Source: ZC4RG17 sp036380875
GTDB lineage: Bacteria; Actinomycetota; Acidimicrobiia; Spongiisociales; ZC4RG35
DNA: 64,000 nt
Direction of reading: 5' to 3'
Assembly: GCA_036380875.1 (NCBI GenBank)
Contig: DASVDX010000001.1
Location: forward strand, 62,001 to 126,000
Positions 7,925-15,933 of the stretch are shown here, one piece after another. The notes under the pieces were generated by a model that was not told the origin of the DNA, did no database searches, and saw only the letters and a list, made by a program, of their open reading frames with translations. Within the stretch, counting starts at the first letter, position 1; every line of letters begins with the position of its first letter. Made by a program: the position numbers and the translations under genes.

Positions 7925-8796
7925 ACCCCGGGGTCGTCTGGGCCCTGGTGGCGGCGACCGGATTCGCCTTCCTCCAGGTCTCCAATCGCAAGTCGAATCA
8001 GCAGATCGGTGCCTACCGCACCGCCTTCGGCCTTCTCGCTGCCGTCGAGGTCCTTCTCCTGCTGCGGGCCGCGGTGCTCGGTGAACTGGGCCTGATCTTC
8101 ACCGCTCCCGTCGGCGCCGTCGCCTTGTTCGCGACCGCCACGTTCTTCCACTTCGTCGGCGGTTGGACGCTGCTCGCGCTCAGCCAGCAGCGGATCGGCG
8201 TCGCCCGCACCGGGGCGCTGGTCTCCGCCGCGCCCCTGCTCGGAACGCTCCTCGCTGCGGTGTTCCTCGACGAGCCCCTCACATGGACGATCCTCGTGGG
8301 GGTGGTGCTCGCCACCGTCGGTGTGGCCCTCATCTCACTCAGCGGAGGCGCGGCGTCGGGTGAAGGGTGGCGCAACCCGTGGCTGGCGCTGACCGTGGCC
8401 ACCATCTGGGGCGCCTCGCCGATCCTGCTCCGGATGGGGCTGGAGAGATTCGAACATCCCGTTCTCGGCCTCACGATCGGGCTGGGGTTGTCGGTGCCAC
8501 TCCACGGGCTGCTGCTCGCCGCGTTCGGCATGTGGCGGGAAAAGCGCCCGCCGTGGTCCGCCGTGCGATGGGTGCTCTTCGGCGGTGTCGCCGGCGCCAT
8601 CGCCGTGGCGGCCCAGTGGATCTCCTTCGACCTGACGACGATCGCCATCGCCATCACCGTCCAGCAGTTGGCGGCGCCGATGGTCATCGCCCTCGTCCCG
8701 CTCATGTTCAAGGAGCCGTTCGAGCGGATGAACCTCCAGTTCTTCGTCGGCACGGCGGCGATGCTCGCCGGCTCGGCTCTAGTCGTCCTCACATGA
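7921..8796 (+). CDS. EamA/DMT-superfamily transporter
   Basis: 291-residue inner-membrane protein with about ten helices in two EamA repeats (roughly 1-140 and 150-290). The first repeat ends in the typical FLDEPLTWTILVGVVLATVGVALI and the second in PLMFKEPFERMNLQFFVGTAAMLAGSALVV. The start GTG overlaps the stop of the LLM gene (GTGA), so it is the translationally coupled last gene of the TauE operon. The family exports metabolites such as amino acids, nucleobases and drugs, and some members import. A product or intermediate exporter is plausible. It ends 9 bp from the convergent CocE gene. Confidence 0.87.
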   Translation: MNPGVVWALVAATGFAFLQVSNRKSNQQIGAYRTAFGLLAAVEVLLLLRAAVLGELGLIFTAPVGAVALFATATFFHFVGGWTLLALSQQRIGVARTGALVSAAPLLGTLLAAVFLDEPLTWTILVGVVLATVGVALISLSGGAASGEGWRNPWLALTVATIWGASPILLRMGLERFEHPVLGLTIGLGLSVPLHGLLLAAFGMWREKRPPWSAVRWVLFGGVAGAIAVAAQWISFDLTTIAIAITVQQLAAPMVIALVPLMFKEPFERMNLQFFVGTAAMLAGSALVVLT

Positions 8797-8805
8797 CCGC
8801 GGGAC

Positions 8806-10554
8806 TCAGGTCTGGTCCGGCGGCGGGACCACCGGTAGCAGGAGAGAGGCCGGGTCGTCGGGGCCTATGTGGATCGTGGTGCGCCCGCCGAAGATCTCCG
8901 GCGGTCGATTGTTCGGGTCGTCGTGCAGGAAAGGGCCCACGCCGGTGAACCGGTTCTTGAACGTAGAGATGTCCACGCCGGAGTCGTCTTCGTCCTCGTA
9001 CTCGTAGTCACGCCCACGCACCGTCAGGGTGAGGCGGTAGCCGGGCGGGATCACGATCGACGTCGGCCAGATCTCGATGTCCAGCCGGTAGGGATGGCCG
9101 GGCTCGAGAGGCTCGGAACGTGTGTGGGGGTGCCACGGCCGCCAGGGCAACGAACGCTCCTCGTCCAGTTCGCGGTGGGAAGCCCGGAGCCAGCCATGGG
9201 CGATCGGCGAGTGGGGATCGAGCGCTCCTTGGAACACGACCTCCTTGCCTTCGGGGTCGACGAGGCCGACGACCACGAAGACGTCGGCGTCCGTCGTGGA
9301 CGACGAGACGGTGATGCCGAGCGAGGACGGACCGGTCACCTCGGTTTCTTCGGTGAACGGGTCCGTCGTGAAGACCACTCCGTCGCCGAGGGCGTCGAAT
9401 TCGACCGTCGCTGCCTCCGTGGGTGGCTCAGTCGACAGCCGTCCGTCGCCGTGCAGGTACATCCGTGTCCAGCGGGTGCGGGGGATCGGCCAGTCGTCCT
9501 CCGTACGGTCGACGAATCCGTCCACCCGCCGAACCCGCAGCATGACACGGGGCCTGCGGTCCCAGCCGTTGTCCTCACCCTTGAGGAAGTGGTCGAAGAA
9601 CTCCAACTGGAGACGGCGGCCGTAATCGGTGTAGAAGTGTGTCCAGTGCTCCTCGCCGTGGACTTCCAGCCACTTCTGGGCGGAGGAGGCGCGCATGAAA
9701 CCTTCGAAGTTGCCGCGGGCGTGGAGGCCATGCCCTCCCCAGTTGGCGGCCGACAGCAGAGGCACGGTGATGTCCTCTAGTCGGGCAGACCGCTCCCGGT
9801 GGTATTCGTCGTCGAAGGGATGGGCGGCGATCTCGCCCCCGAAGTCGACGCGGTTCTCGGCCAGCGTCTCCTCGTCGAGTGTCTCGTCGCCGCAGACGTT
9901 GAGGCCGGTCGCCACGTGGCGGGGGCCGTTGTCCCCGAGGCCGTACTGGACCGTCTTCACCTGCATGTCGTACCAGTTGGGGAAGAAGGTCGACAGGATG
10001 CCGCCGTGGTAGGTCATGTCCCGGTAGAAGTCGGCTGCCCCCTCCCACGGGCAGATGGCGGCCAGGTGTGGTGGGTTCAGTGCCGCGACCTGCCATTGGT
10101 TGATGGCGTAATACGAGATCCCGGCGAGCCCCACCTTGCCCGTTGACCACGGCTGCACCCCCGCCCATTCGATGCATTCGTACAGGTCCTGTGTCTCCCG
10201 GGCCGAGAAGTGGTCGATCACCCCCGGTGAGCGGCCTGCTCCCCGTGAGTCGACACGCACGCAGACGTAACCCTCGGGAACCCACTTCTCGGGGTCGACC
10301 ACCTCCCACGCCTGGTACTGGTTGGTCGACCCTTCGGCGACCTCCGGATAGGCCGACACGAGGCGCCGCCACTGATCCGGGTACCCGGTCTGGAAGGACA
10401 GTCCCTTGGCGTACGGCCCGTAGCTGAGGAGGACGGGATGCTTCTCGTCGTCATCGGGTCGGAAGACATCCGCCTTCAATTCCACCCCGTCGTCCATCGG
10501 GATGGAGACGTCCCAGTCGATGCGCATGCCGTCACGGACTTCGCTGAAGCCCAC
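8806..10554 (-). CDS. CocE/NonD-family alpha/beta hydrolase (X-Pro dipeptidyl-peptidase S15-like)
   Basis: 582 residues. The alpha/beta hydrolase core opens with MRIDWDVSIPMDDGVELKAD and the GPYAKGLSFQTGYPDQW segment. The nucleophile elbow is GLAGISYYAINQW (GxSYxG type, Ser nucleophile). An all-helical cap follows (HGGILSTFFPNWY), then a C-terminal jelly-roll domain (about 370-560) as in cocaine esterase. A cytoplasmic serine hydrolase acting on esters, amides or Xaa-Pro peptides is expected. GTG 10554 is chosen because a GGAGG site lies 4 nt upstream and a TATGAT -10 box (10591-10586) precedes it. An upstream in-frame ATG (10590) lies inside that promoter. The TTGCACGA motif at its promoter links it to the ABC and M24 genes. 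Confidence 0.88.
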   Translation of the reverse strand: MGFSEVRDGMRIDWDVSIPMDDGVELKADVFRPDDDEKHPVLLSYGPYAKGLSFQTGYPDQWRRLVSAYPEVAEGSTNQYQAWEVVDPEKWVPEGYVCVRVDSRGAGRSPGVIDHFSARETQDLYECIEWAGVQPWSTGKVGLAGISYYAINQWQVAALNPPHLAAICPWEGAADFYRDMTYHGGILSTFFPNWYDMQVKTVQYGLGDNGPRHVATGLNVCGDETLDEETLAENRVDFGGEIAAHPFDDEYHRERSARLEDITVPLLSAANWGGHGLHARGNFEGFMRASSAQKWLEVHGEEHWTHFYTDYGRRLQLEFFDHFLKGEDNGWDRRPRVMLRVRRVDGFVDRTEDDWPIPRTRWTRMYLHGDGRLSTEPPTEAATVEFDALGDGVVFTTDPFTEETEVTGPSSLGITVSSSTTDADVFVVVGLVDPEGKEVVFQGALDPHSPIAHGWLRASHRELDEERSLPWRPWHPHTRSEPLEPGHPYRLDIEIWPTSIVIPPGYRLTLTVRGRDYEYEDEDDSGVDISTFKNRFTGVGPFLHDDPNNRPPEIFGGRTTIHIGPDDPASLLLPVVPPPDQT

Positions 10555-10585
10555 CGTTCCTCCAATGCTGCTGAGCCAGAAGCGG

Positions 10586-10603
10586 ATCATACATATTGCA
10601 CGA
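10586..10603 (-). promoter_or_regulatory. Promoter of the CocE gene with TTGCACGA half-site
   Basis: Minus strand -10 TATGAT (10591-10586). The TCGTGCAA half-site (10603-10596) lies just upstream, inside the -35/-10 spacer, where a bound repressor would block polymerase. No clear -35 is seen. Confidence 0.45.
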
Positions 10604-10700
10604 TTCACCTGCTCGGTGGCGTTGCGAGCGGACCTTCGCCGCCTCCTTCGGGACCTCTGGACACTCCCGCCCTCCCCCTCGGCGCCTGACACTGACATCG

Positions 10701-11951
10701 ATGACGCGAATGCGTTGGGCTCTCGCCGTAGTGCTCGTGGTTCTCGCCGGCCTGCTGATGCCCGCCACTGCCTTCGCCGGTGAGGAGTCCGTGACGATCG
10801 AGGTGTTCTGGGCGGAGGGATGCCCGTATTGCGCCGCCGAGTTCGAGTTCCTCGCCGATCTATCCGCTCGCTACCCCGAGATCCGGATCGTCGACTACGA
10901 GGTGAGCCGGTCCCCGGCCAACGCAGCCCTGTTCGAGGAGACGATGGCCGTCCGTGGAATGGAGGCGGTCGCCATCCCCACCACGCTCGTCGGCGAGCAG
11001 GTCTGGGTCGGTTTCGACGCTTCGGTCGCCGAGGAGATCGAGGCCGTGGTGGCGGAGGCATCGGCATCCGCACCCGAGCCGATCGCCGAGACGGAGGCCG
11101 GGGAGATCGTCGATCTCCCGTTCCTCGGTCCCGTGGATGTCGGCTCAGCCTCCCTGGTCGTCGCCACCTTGGTGATCGGCCTCGTCGACGGCGTCAACCC
11201 GTGTTCGCTGTGGGTGCTGTCGGTGCTCCTCGCCCTCGTCCTCCGCACCGGCTCCCGGCGCCGCGTCCTGGCGATCGGGGGGACATTCCTCGCCGTCACC
11301 GCCGCCCTGTACGGCCTCTACATCGCCGGGATGTATGGGGCGCTGTCGTTCCTCGCCCACCAGCAATGGGTGCGGTTGGCGATGGCGGTGGTGGCGCTCG
11401 CCTTCGGGTTGGTCAACTTGAAGGACTTCTTCGCCTTCCGCCGTGGCATCTCGCTCACGATCCCCGAGAGCCGTAAGCCGAAGCTGTATCGGCGGATGCG
11501 AAAGGTCGCCGTCGAGAACGAGGCCCTTCTTCCCGCCCTCGGCGGCACCGCCGCCTTGGCGGTCGGGGTGTCGGTGCTCGAGACTCCGTGCACGGCCGGG
11601 TACCCGCTCTTGTGGGCCGATCTCCTCGCCTACCACGGGGTGGGCATGCCGGGCGCGGTCGCCCTCTTCAGCCTGTACATGGCTGTTTTCCTGCTCGACG
11701 AGCTCGTCGTGTTCGCGGTCGCCACGTTCGCCATGCGCGCTTTCAAGCTCGAGGAGAAGGCGGGCCGGACCCTCAAGCTGATCGCCGGCCTCGTGATGGT
11801 GGCGCTCGCCGGCGCCCTGGTCTTCGCCCCGGAGGCGATGAACACGGTGAGGGGAGCGGCGGCGGTCTTCGGGGTGGCCCTGGCTGCGGCGGTGGTGGTC
11901 CTCGTCGTGGACCGGATCAGGTCGCCGAGGCGGCAACCCGCCGCCCGTTGA
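10701..11951 (+). CDS. Secreted thioredoxin domain fused to a DsbD/CcdA-like membrane domain
   Basis: 416 residues. A signal peptide (cleavage likely after AFA, residue 26) is followed by a thioredoxin-like domain with the redox pair C41-P-Y-C44 (FWAEGCPYCAAEF). A linker leads into a polytopic membrane domain from about residue 130. The membrane part keeps the two DsbD-type cysteines: one in GVNPCSLWVLSVL and one in LETPCTAGYPLLWADLLA. This pairing suggests that electrons pass from the cytoplasmic thioredoxin pool through the membrane cysteines to the extracytoplasmic CPYC domain, all in one polypeptide. ATG 10701 is the first start that leaves a good signal peptide. It ends 7 bp from the convergent decarboxylase gene. 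Confidence 0.88.
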   Translation: MTRMRWALAVVLVVLAGLLMPATAFAGEESVTIEVFWAEGCPYCAAEFEFLADLSARYPEIRIVDYEVSRSPANAALFEETMAVRGMEAVAIPTTLVGEQVWVGFDASVAEEIEAVVAEASASAPEPIAETEAGEIVDLPFLGPVDVGSASLVVATLVIGLVDGVNPCSLWVLSVLLALVLRTGSRRRVLAIGGTFLAVTAALYGLYIAGMYGALSFLAHQQWVRLAMAVVALAFGLVNLKDFFAFRRGISLTIPESRKPKLYRRMRKVAVENEALLPALGGTAALAVGVSVLETPCTAGYPLLWADLLAYHGVGMPGAVALFSLYMAVFLLDELVVFAVATFAMRAFKLEEKAGRTLKLIAGLVMVALAGALVFAPEAMNTVRGAAAVFGVALAAAVVVLVVDRIRSPRRQPAAR

Positions 11952-11958
11952 GAAGGCC

Positions 11959-13362
11959 TCAGCCGACCGCCTTCTGCATCAGTTCCCACAGGTTGCGGAC
12001 GTGCTCGATCGTCGTTGTCGGCGCCCCGATTGCCACCCGGATCGTGTAGGCGCCGTCGAGGACGGTGTGGGTGACGTAGGCCTCGCCGGAGGCATTGACC
12101 TCCTCCACGATCCTCTTGTTGATCGCGTCTCCGCCCTTGTGGCGCAGGCACACGAGGCTGAAGGGATGGGGAGCGGCTATCTCGAAGTCAGGGTGCGCCT
12201 CCACCCAGGAGGCCAGCTCCTGGGCGAGCTCGATCCCGCGGCGGACGTGGGCCCGGATCCCCTCCACGCCGAACGAGCGGATCACGAACCACAACTTCAG
12301 TGCCCGGAAGCGGCGCCCGAGGGAGATCTGCCAGTCCCGGTAGTCGATCACCGCTCCCGACTCCGTCGCCCTGTTCCGCAGATACTCGGGCTGGATCGAC
12401 AGCGTGTTGATCAGGTGGGCCCGGTCGGCGACGTAGAAGGCCGAGCAGTCGAAGTTCGTGAGCATCCATTTGTGCGGGTTGAACACGTACGAGTCCGCCC
12501 GGTCCAGCCCGTCGAGGATCCACCGCATCTCGGGCAGCACGGCTGCCGTCCCGGCGTAGGCCGCGTCCACGTGGAGCCACAGGCCGTGGTTCGTCGCCAC
12601 TTCCGCCACCTCGGCGATGGGATCGATGGCCGTCGACGAGGTGGTGCCGATCGTGGCCACCACGGCCGCCGGGGTCAGCCCCTCCGCCTTGTCGGCGATG
12701 ATCGCCTCTTCCAACGCATCGGGATCCATCGACTGGTCGTGACGGACGGCAACGTGGCGAAGGCGCTCGGCTCCATAGCCGGCGATGCGGACCGCCTTGT
12801 CGATCGACGAGTGGCCGTGGACGGACGTGTAGACCGTGAGGTCACCGCCGGCGCCGTGTCGGTTGGCCTGGCCATGGGTGGCCCGTTCGCGGGCGGCGAG
12901 GAGAGCGACGAGGGTCGCCGACGAAGCCGAGTCCTGGATGACTCCGCCTCCCGTGGACTCGGAGGAGAAGCGCTCGGGAAGCCCGCATATCTCCGCCAGC
13001 CAGTCGAGCACATGTGTCTCGAGTTCGGTGGCTGCCGGTGACGTCGCCCACAGCATTCCCTGGACACCCAGGCCCGACGACAGGAGGTCGCCGAGCACGG
13101 CTGGGCCCGAGGAGTTGGCGGGGAAGTAGGCGAAAAAACCCGGGGATTGCCAGTGCGTGATGCCGGGCAAGATGACTTCGTTCAGGTCCTCGAGGATGGA
13201 TTCCCATGACTCACCGGTCTCCGGCGGCGACGAAGGCAGCCTGCGCCGGATCTCTCCCGGCTCCACTCTGGAGAGGACTGGGAGCTCGCCGACCGTCTTC
13301 ATGTAGTCGGCGATCCAGTCGATCATCTCATGGCCAGCCCGGCGGAACTCTTCGGGGGTCAT
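11959..13362 (-). CDS. Pyridoxal-phosphate-dependent aromatic-L-amino-acid/tyrosine-type decarboxylase
   Basis: 467-residue group II decarboxylase (PF00282), the usual length of the bacterial and eukaryotic AADC family. The N-terminal segment ITHWQSPGFFAYFPANSSGPAVLGDLLSSGL is diagnostic. The cofactor Asp is in LHVDAAYAG (D266) and the Schiff-base lysine is K298 in FNPHKWM. The family decarboxylates Trp, Tyr, Dopa or Phe to aromatic amines; some plant and bacterial members are aldehyde synthases. The substrate is not decided here. A TAGGCT -10 box 6 nt before the ATG points to a leaderless transcript. Confidence 0.92.
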   Translation of the reverse strand: MTPEEFRRAGHEMIDWIADYMKTVGELPVLSRVEPGEIRRRLPSSPPETGESWESILEDLNEVILPGITHWQSPGFFAYFPANSSGPAVLGDLLSSGLGVQGMLWATSPAATELETHVLDWLAEICGLPERFSSESTGGGVIQDSASSATLVALLAARERATHGQANRHGAGGDLTVYTSVHGHSSIDKAVRIAGYGAERLRHVAVRHDQSMDPDALEEAIIADKAEGLTPAAVVATIGTTSSTAIDPIAEVAEVATNHGLWLHVDAAYAGTAAVLPEMRWILDGLDRADSYVFNPHKWMLTNFDCSAFYVADRAHLINTLSIQPEYLRNRATESGAVIDYRDWQISLGRRFRALKLWFVIRSFGVEGIRAHVRRGIELAQELASWVEAHPDFEIAAPHPFSLVCLRHKGGDAINKRIVEEVNASGEAYVTHTVLDGAYTIRVAIGAPTTTIEHVRNLWELMQKAVG

Positions 13363-13368
13363 GCAGGA

Positions 13369-13374
13369 AGCCTA
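13369..13374 (-). promoter_or_regulatory. Leaderless-type -10 box of the decarboxylase gene
   Basis: Minus-strand TAGGCT ends 6 nt before the ATG at 13362 and there is no Shine-Dalgarno sequence, so transcription should begin at or next to the start codon. Confidence 0.45.
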
Positions 13375-13462
13375 CCGGGATGGCGTATCCGTCCGATCGG
13401 GTAGGATTTCCCCCGGCCGCAGGCGCTGGCGACCGTCGTAGTCACTCGGGCGAAGGAGAGGG

Positions 13463-14545
13463 GTGAGTCGCTTTTCCCTGTCGGAAAGTCGCACGCGGTG
13501 GGCACTCTTCGTGCTCGCCATAGCTCTCTTTGGGGTGTTGGGGTGGTTCGCCGCCTCGGCTTTCCGCGCCTGGAGCGGCCTCGGGCGGGTGGACCTCGAC
13601 CGGATGACGACCGTGGCCGCCGAGGAGCCCGACGAAGAGCCGAGCCCGGACGACACGGCCGTGCCAGAATTCCGGCTACCGCCCATTCCGTCGGCCAAGG
13701 ACGGCATCGACACCTTCCTGATGGTGGGCACCGACTCCCGGGACCACCTCGAGGACCTCGAAGGGTTCGGTGACTTCGAAGGCGCCCGCGCCGACGTGCT
13801 GCTCCTCTTGATCCGGCCACGGAACGATCAGGAGAAGGCCGCCATCGTCTCGCTGCCCCGGGACCTGTGGGTGTCGACTCCCTGCGGCCAGATGAGGATC
13901 AACGACACCCTCCAGGGCTGCGACGACATGAACGGCGAGTCGACCCTGCTCGCCACTGTCGAGTCGCTCACCGGCCTCGGCGTGGACCACGTGGCGATCG
14001 TCGACATGGCCGGGTTCCAGGAGGTCGTGGACCGCCTCGGCGGCTACGAGATCTGCGTCGAGCATCCGGTGCGCGACCGGAAGGCCAAGCTCGACCTTCC
14101 GGCCGGCTGCCACCTCGCCGACGGAGCCGACACGCTCGCCTGGCTGCGCAGCCGCAACACCCAGGAGCAGTTGGAGGACGGCCGCTGGGTGCGCATGGAC
14201 GGAGTCAACGACCTGACCCGCAACGAGCGCCAGCGAAAGTTCCTGATGGACATGCTCGGCCGCCTCGGCAATTTCCAGGATCCGCAGGAGGCGCTCGAAA
14301 CCGCCCAGGCGATCGCTCCGTTCGTCACCGTCGACAGGGAGCTCGGCCTGACACAGGCCGTGTCTTTGGCGTGGTCGATGCGGGGCCTCGACGACGACCT
14401 CACCGAGATCGACATCCCGGTGGAGGACTACCAGACGGAGGCCGGCGCCCAGGTGCTCATCGCCTCGGTGGACATCGAGTCGATCATCGCCGACGTGATC
14501 GCAGTGGAGACCGTGGGCCAGGCGGAGCGCCACCCTGCCGGCTGA
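13463..14545 (+). CDS. LytR-CpsA-Psr (LCP) family wall-polymer ligase/regulator
   Basis: 360 residues: a short cytoplasmic N-terminus, one membrane helix (WALFVLAIALFGVLGWFAASAF, about 12-33), a linker, then an extracytoplasmic LCP domain from about residue 85. The LCP core shows FLMVGTDSRD, the ADVLLLLIRP strand, ..AAIVSLPRDLWV and the C-terminal ..WLRSRNTQ and NERQRKFL arginine-rich motifs that bind the polyprenyl-pyrophosphate head. The family transfers teichoic acids, arabinogalactan or capsule from lipid carriers to peptidoglycan. It starts at GTG 13463 with a GAAGGAGAGG site. Confidence 0.9.
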   Translation: MSRFSLSESRTRWALFVLAIALFGVLGWFAASAFRAWSGLGRVDLDRMTTVAAEEPDEEPSPDDTAVPEFRLPPIPSAKDGIDTFLMVGTDSRDHLEDLEGFGDFEGARADVLLLLIRPRNDQEKAAIVSLPRDLWVSTPCGQMRINDTLQGCDDMNGESTLLATVESLTGLGVDHVAIVDMAGFQEVVDRLGGYEICVEHPVRDRKAKLDLPAGCHLADGADTLAWLRSRNTQEQLEDGRWVRMDGVNDLTRNERQRKFLMDMLGRLGNFQDPQEALETAQAIAPFVTVDRELGLTQAVSLAWSMRGLDDDLTEIDIPVEDYQTEAGAQVLIASVDIESIIADVIAVETVGQAERHPAG

Positions 14546-14602
14546 GCCAGCGCCAGGTACAAAACGTTATTCTCCGCTCCGAGGCGCACTCCAAGGAGAG
14601 AG

Positions 14603-15013
14603 ATGAACATCGTCGTCGGCTATATCAACACTCCCGAAGGGGAAGCCGCGGTCGAACACGGCCTCCGAGAGGCCCGGCTGCGCGGGGGAAAGCTGGTGGT
14701 CGTGCACTCCATGCTCGGCGGGGACCACGAGGACATCGAGGAGTACCGGGAGAGCGCCGAAGCGATGGAGCGGATCCGCCAGCGCCTGCACGACGAGGGC
14801 GTCGACCACTGCACTCACGAGTTCGTGCGCGGGCAGCGCCCCGTCGAAGACTTGCTCGAGGCGGTCGAGAGCCACGACGCCGGGATGATCGTGATCGGCA
14901 TCCGGTCCCGTTCGACGACCGGCAAACTCCTCCTGGGATCCAACGCCCTGGAGATCCTCCACGACTCCAAGGTGCCCGTCTTGTGTGTCAAGGCTGACGG
15001 GGCATCGGACTGA
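14603..15013 (+). CDS. Universal stress protein (UspA family)
   Basis: 136 residues with a single USP domain. It begins MNIVVGYINTPEGEAAVEHGL, where the first strand and Asp/Thr region bind the adenine side. The ATP-loop equivalent is MIVIGIRSRSTTGKLLLGSNALEILHDSKVPVLCVK, matching G-2X-G-9X-G(S/T), so nucleotide binding is likely. A GGAGAGAG ribosome site precedes the ATG. Its last 26 bp overlap the 3' end of the convergent membrane-protein gene. Confidence 0.9.
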   Translation: MNIVVGYINTPEGEAAVEHGLREARLRGGKLVVVHSMLGGDHEDIEEYRESAEAMERIRQRLHDEGVDHCTHEFVRGQRPVEDLLEAVESHDAGMIVIGIRSRSTTGKLLLGSNALEILHDSKVPVLCVKADGASD

Positions 15014-15848
15014 ACCGACGGCTCAGCGCCAGCCCGCCGATCCCTGCCAGGAGCACGCTCGCCAGCATCACCAGGTAGACGATCCCGCCCACCGAGCCCC
15101 ACGCGAAGTCGCCAGGGAAGCGGGCGAGCGCCCAGACCTGCATGATGCCCAGGGCCGTGTAGGCCCACACCGCCGGCCGGAGCCGCACGAGGCAATTCTC
15201 ACCCAGCGCGTGGAAAGCTGCGAGGCCGAAGCTCACCAACCAGGCGCCGATCGCCCGGCCCGTCAAGGCGGTCAACTCCCACGGCCACCAACTGGCGCTC
15301 TCGGGGGCGGCGAGGAGGACGATTCCGGATGCGGCGAACACGACACCCTGGGTGCCGACCAGCACCCGCAGGCCCACCGGCAAGGGACGCTCTCGATGCG
15401 GGTCACCGCCGGGTTGGCGGGCTTGGAGCCACCAGACCACAGCCATCACCACCGGCACCGTGGCGTAGATCGCGATCCATGCCCAGGTCACGGCCCGGGT
15501 GCCGACCTCGAAATCCGAGCCCAGGTGGAAGCGGTCGATGTGGAGCATCGTGACACCGAAGGTCAGGATCGTGAACAGGAACACGGTCGGCACCGATATG
15601 CGGGCGAAAGCCCAGAGGCGCTGACGCGCCGCCGAGAACTCGAAGAACGCGCTCGCCCAGTACGAGCCGCCGAGGAAGGCGGCGGTGAGCGGCGGGTCGA
15701 TCGTCCAGGCGAAGAATCGCTCCGTCCGCTCCGAGAAGACGAACAGTTGGATGCCGGCCAGTGCCACCAGCACGCCCGCCACGATCAGGAGTCGGCGCAT
15801 CGCCGGGGTCACGACGCGGAGGTCCCGGGTTGTGGTTTCGGTGGTCAT
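14988..15848 (-). CDS. Uncharacterised eight-helix membrane protein
   Basis: 286 residues, no family recognised. After a short polar N-terminus (MTTETTTRDLR) eight hydrophobic segments can be counted: near 20-38, 52-70, 84-102, 120-142, 160-182, 192-213, 220-240 and 245-268. One cytoplasmic loop is basic (QARQPGGDPHRERPLP). Aromatic residues are plentiful (SWWPWEL, VVWWLQ). It could be a transporter-like or redox-accessory protein; nothing catalytic stands out. ATG 15848 is chosen over an upstream frame extension that lacks membrane character and a ribosome site. Its 3' end overlaps the universal stress gene by 26 bp. Confidence 0.75.
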   Translation of the reverse strand: MTTETTTRDLRVVTPAMRRLLIVAGVLVALAGIQLFVFSERTERFFAWTIDPPLTAAFLGGSYWASAFFEFSAARQRLWAFARISVPTVFLFTILTFGVTMLHIDRFHLGSDFEVGTRAVTWAWIAIYATVPVVMAVVWWLQARQPGGDPHRERPLPVGLRVLVGTQGVVFAASGIVLLAAPESASWWPWELTALTGRAIGAWLVSFGLAAFHALGENCLVRLRPAVWAYTALGIMQVWALARFPGDFAWGSVGGIVYLVMLASVLLAGIGGLALSRRFSPMPRQP

Positions 15849-15933
15849 GGATACACCTCGAGGGGTTTCCAGCCAAGCTCCGCCCCCTCGTCTCATCGAC
15901 GCTGCGGCGCCACCCCCGGGAGACAGGCCGATG

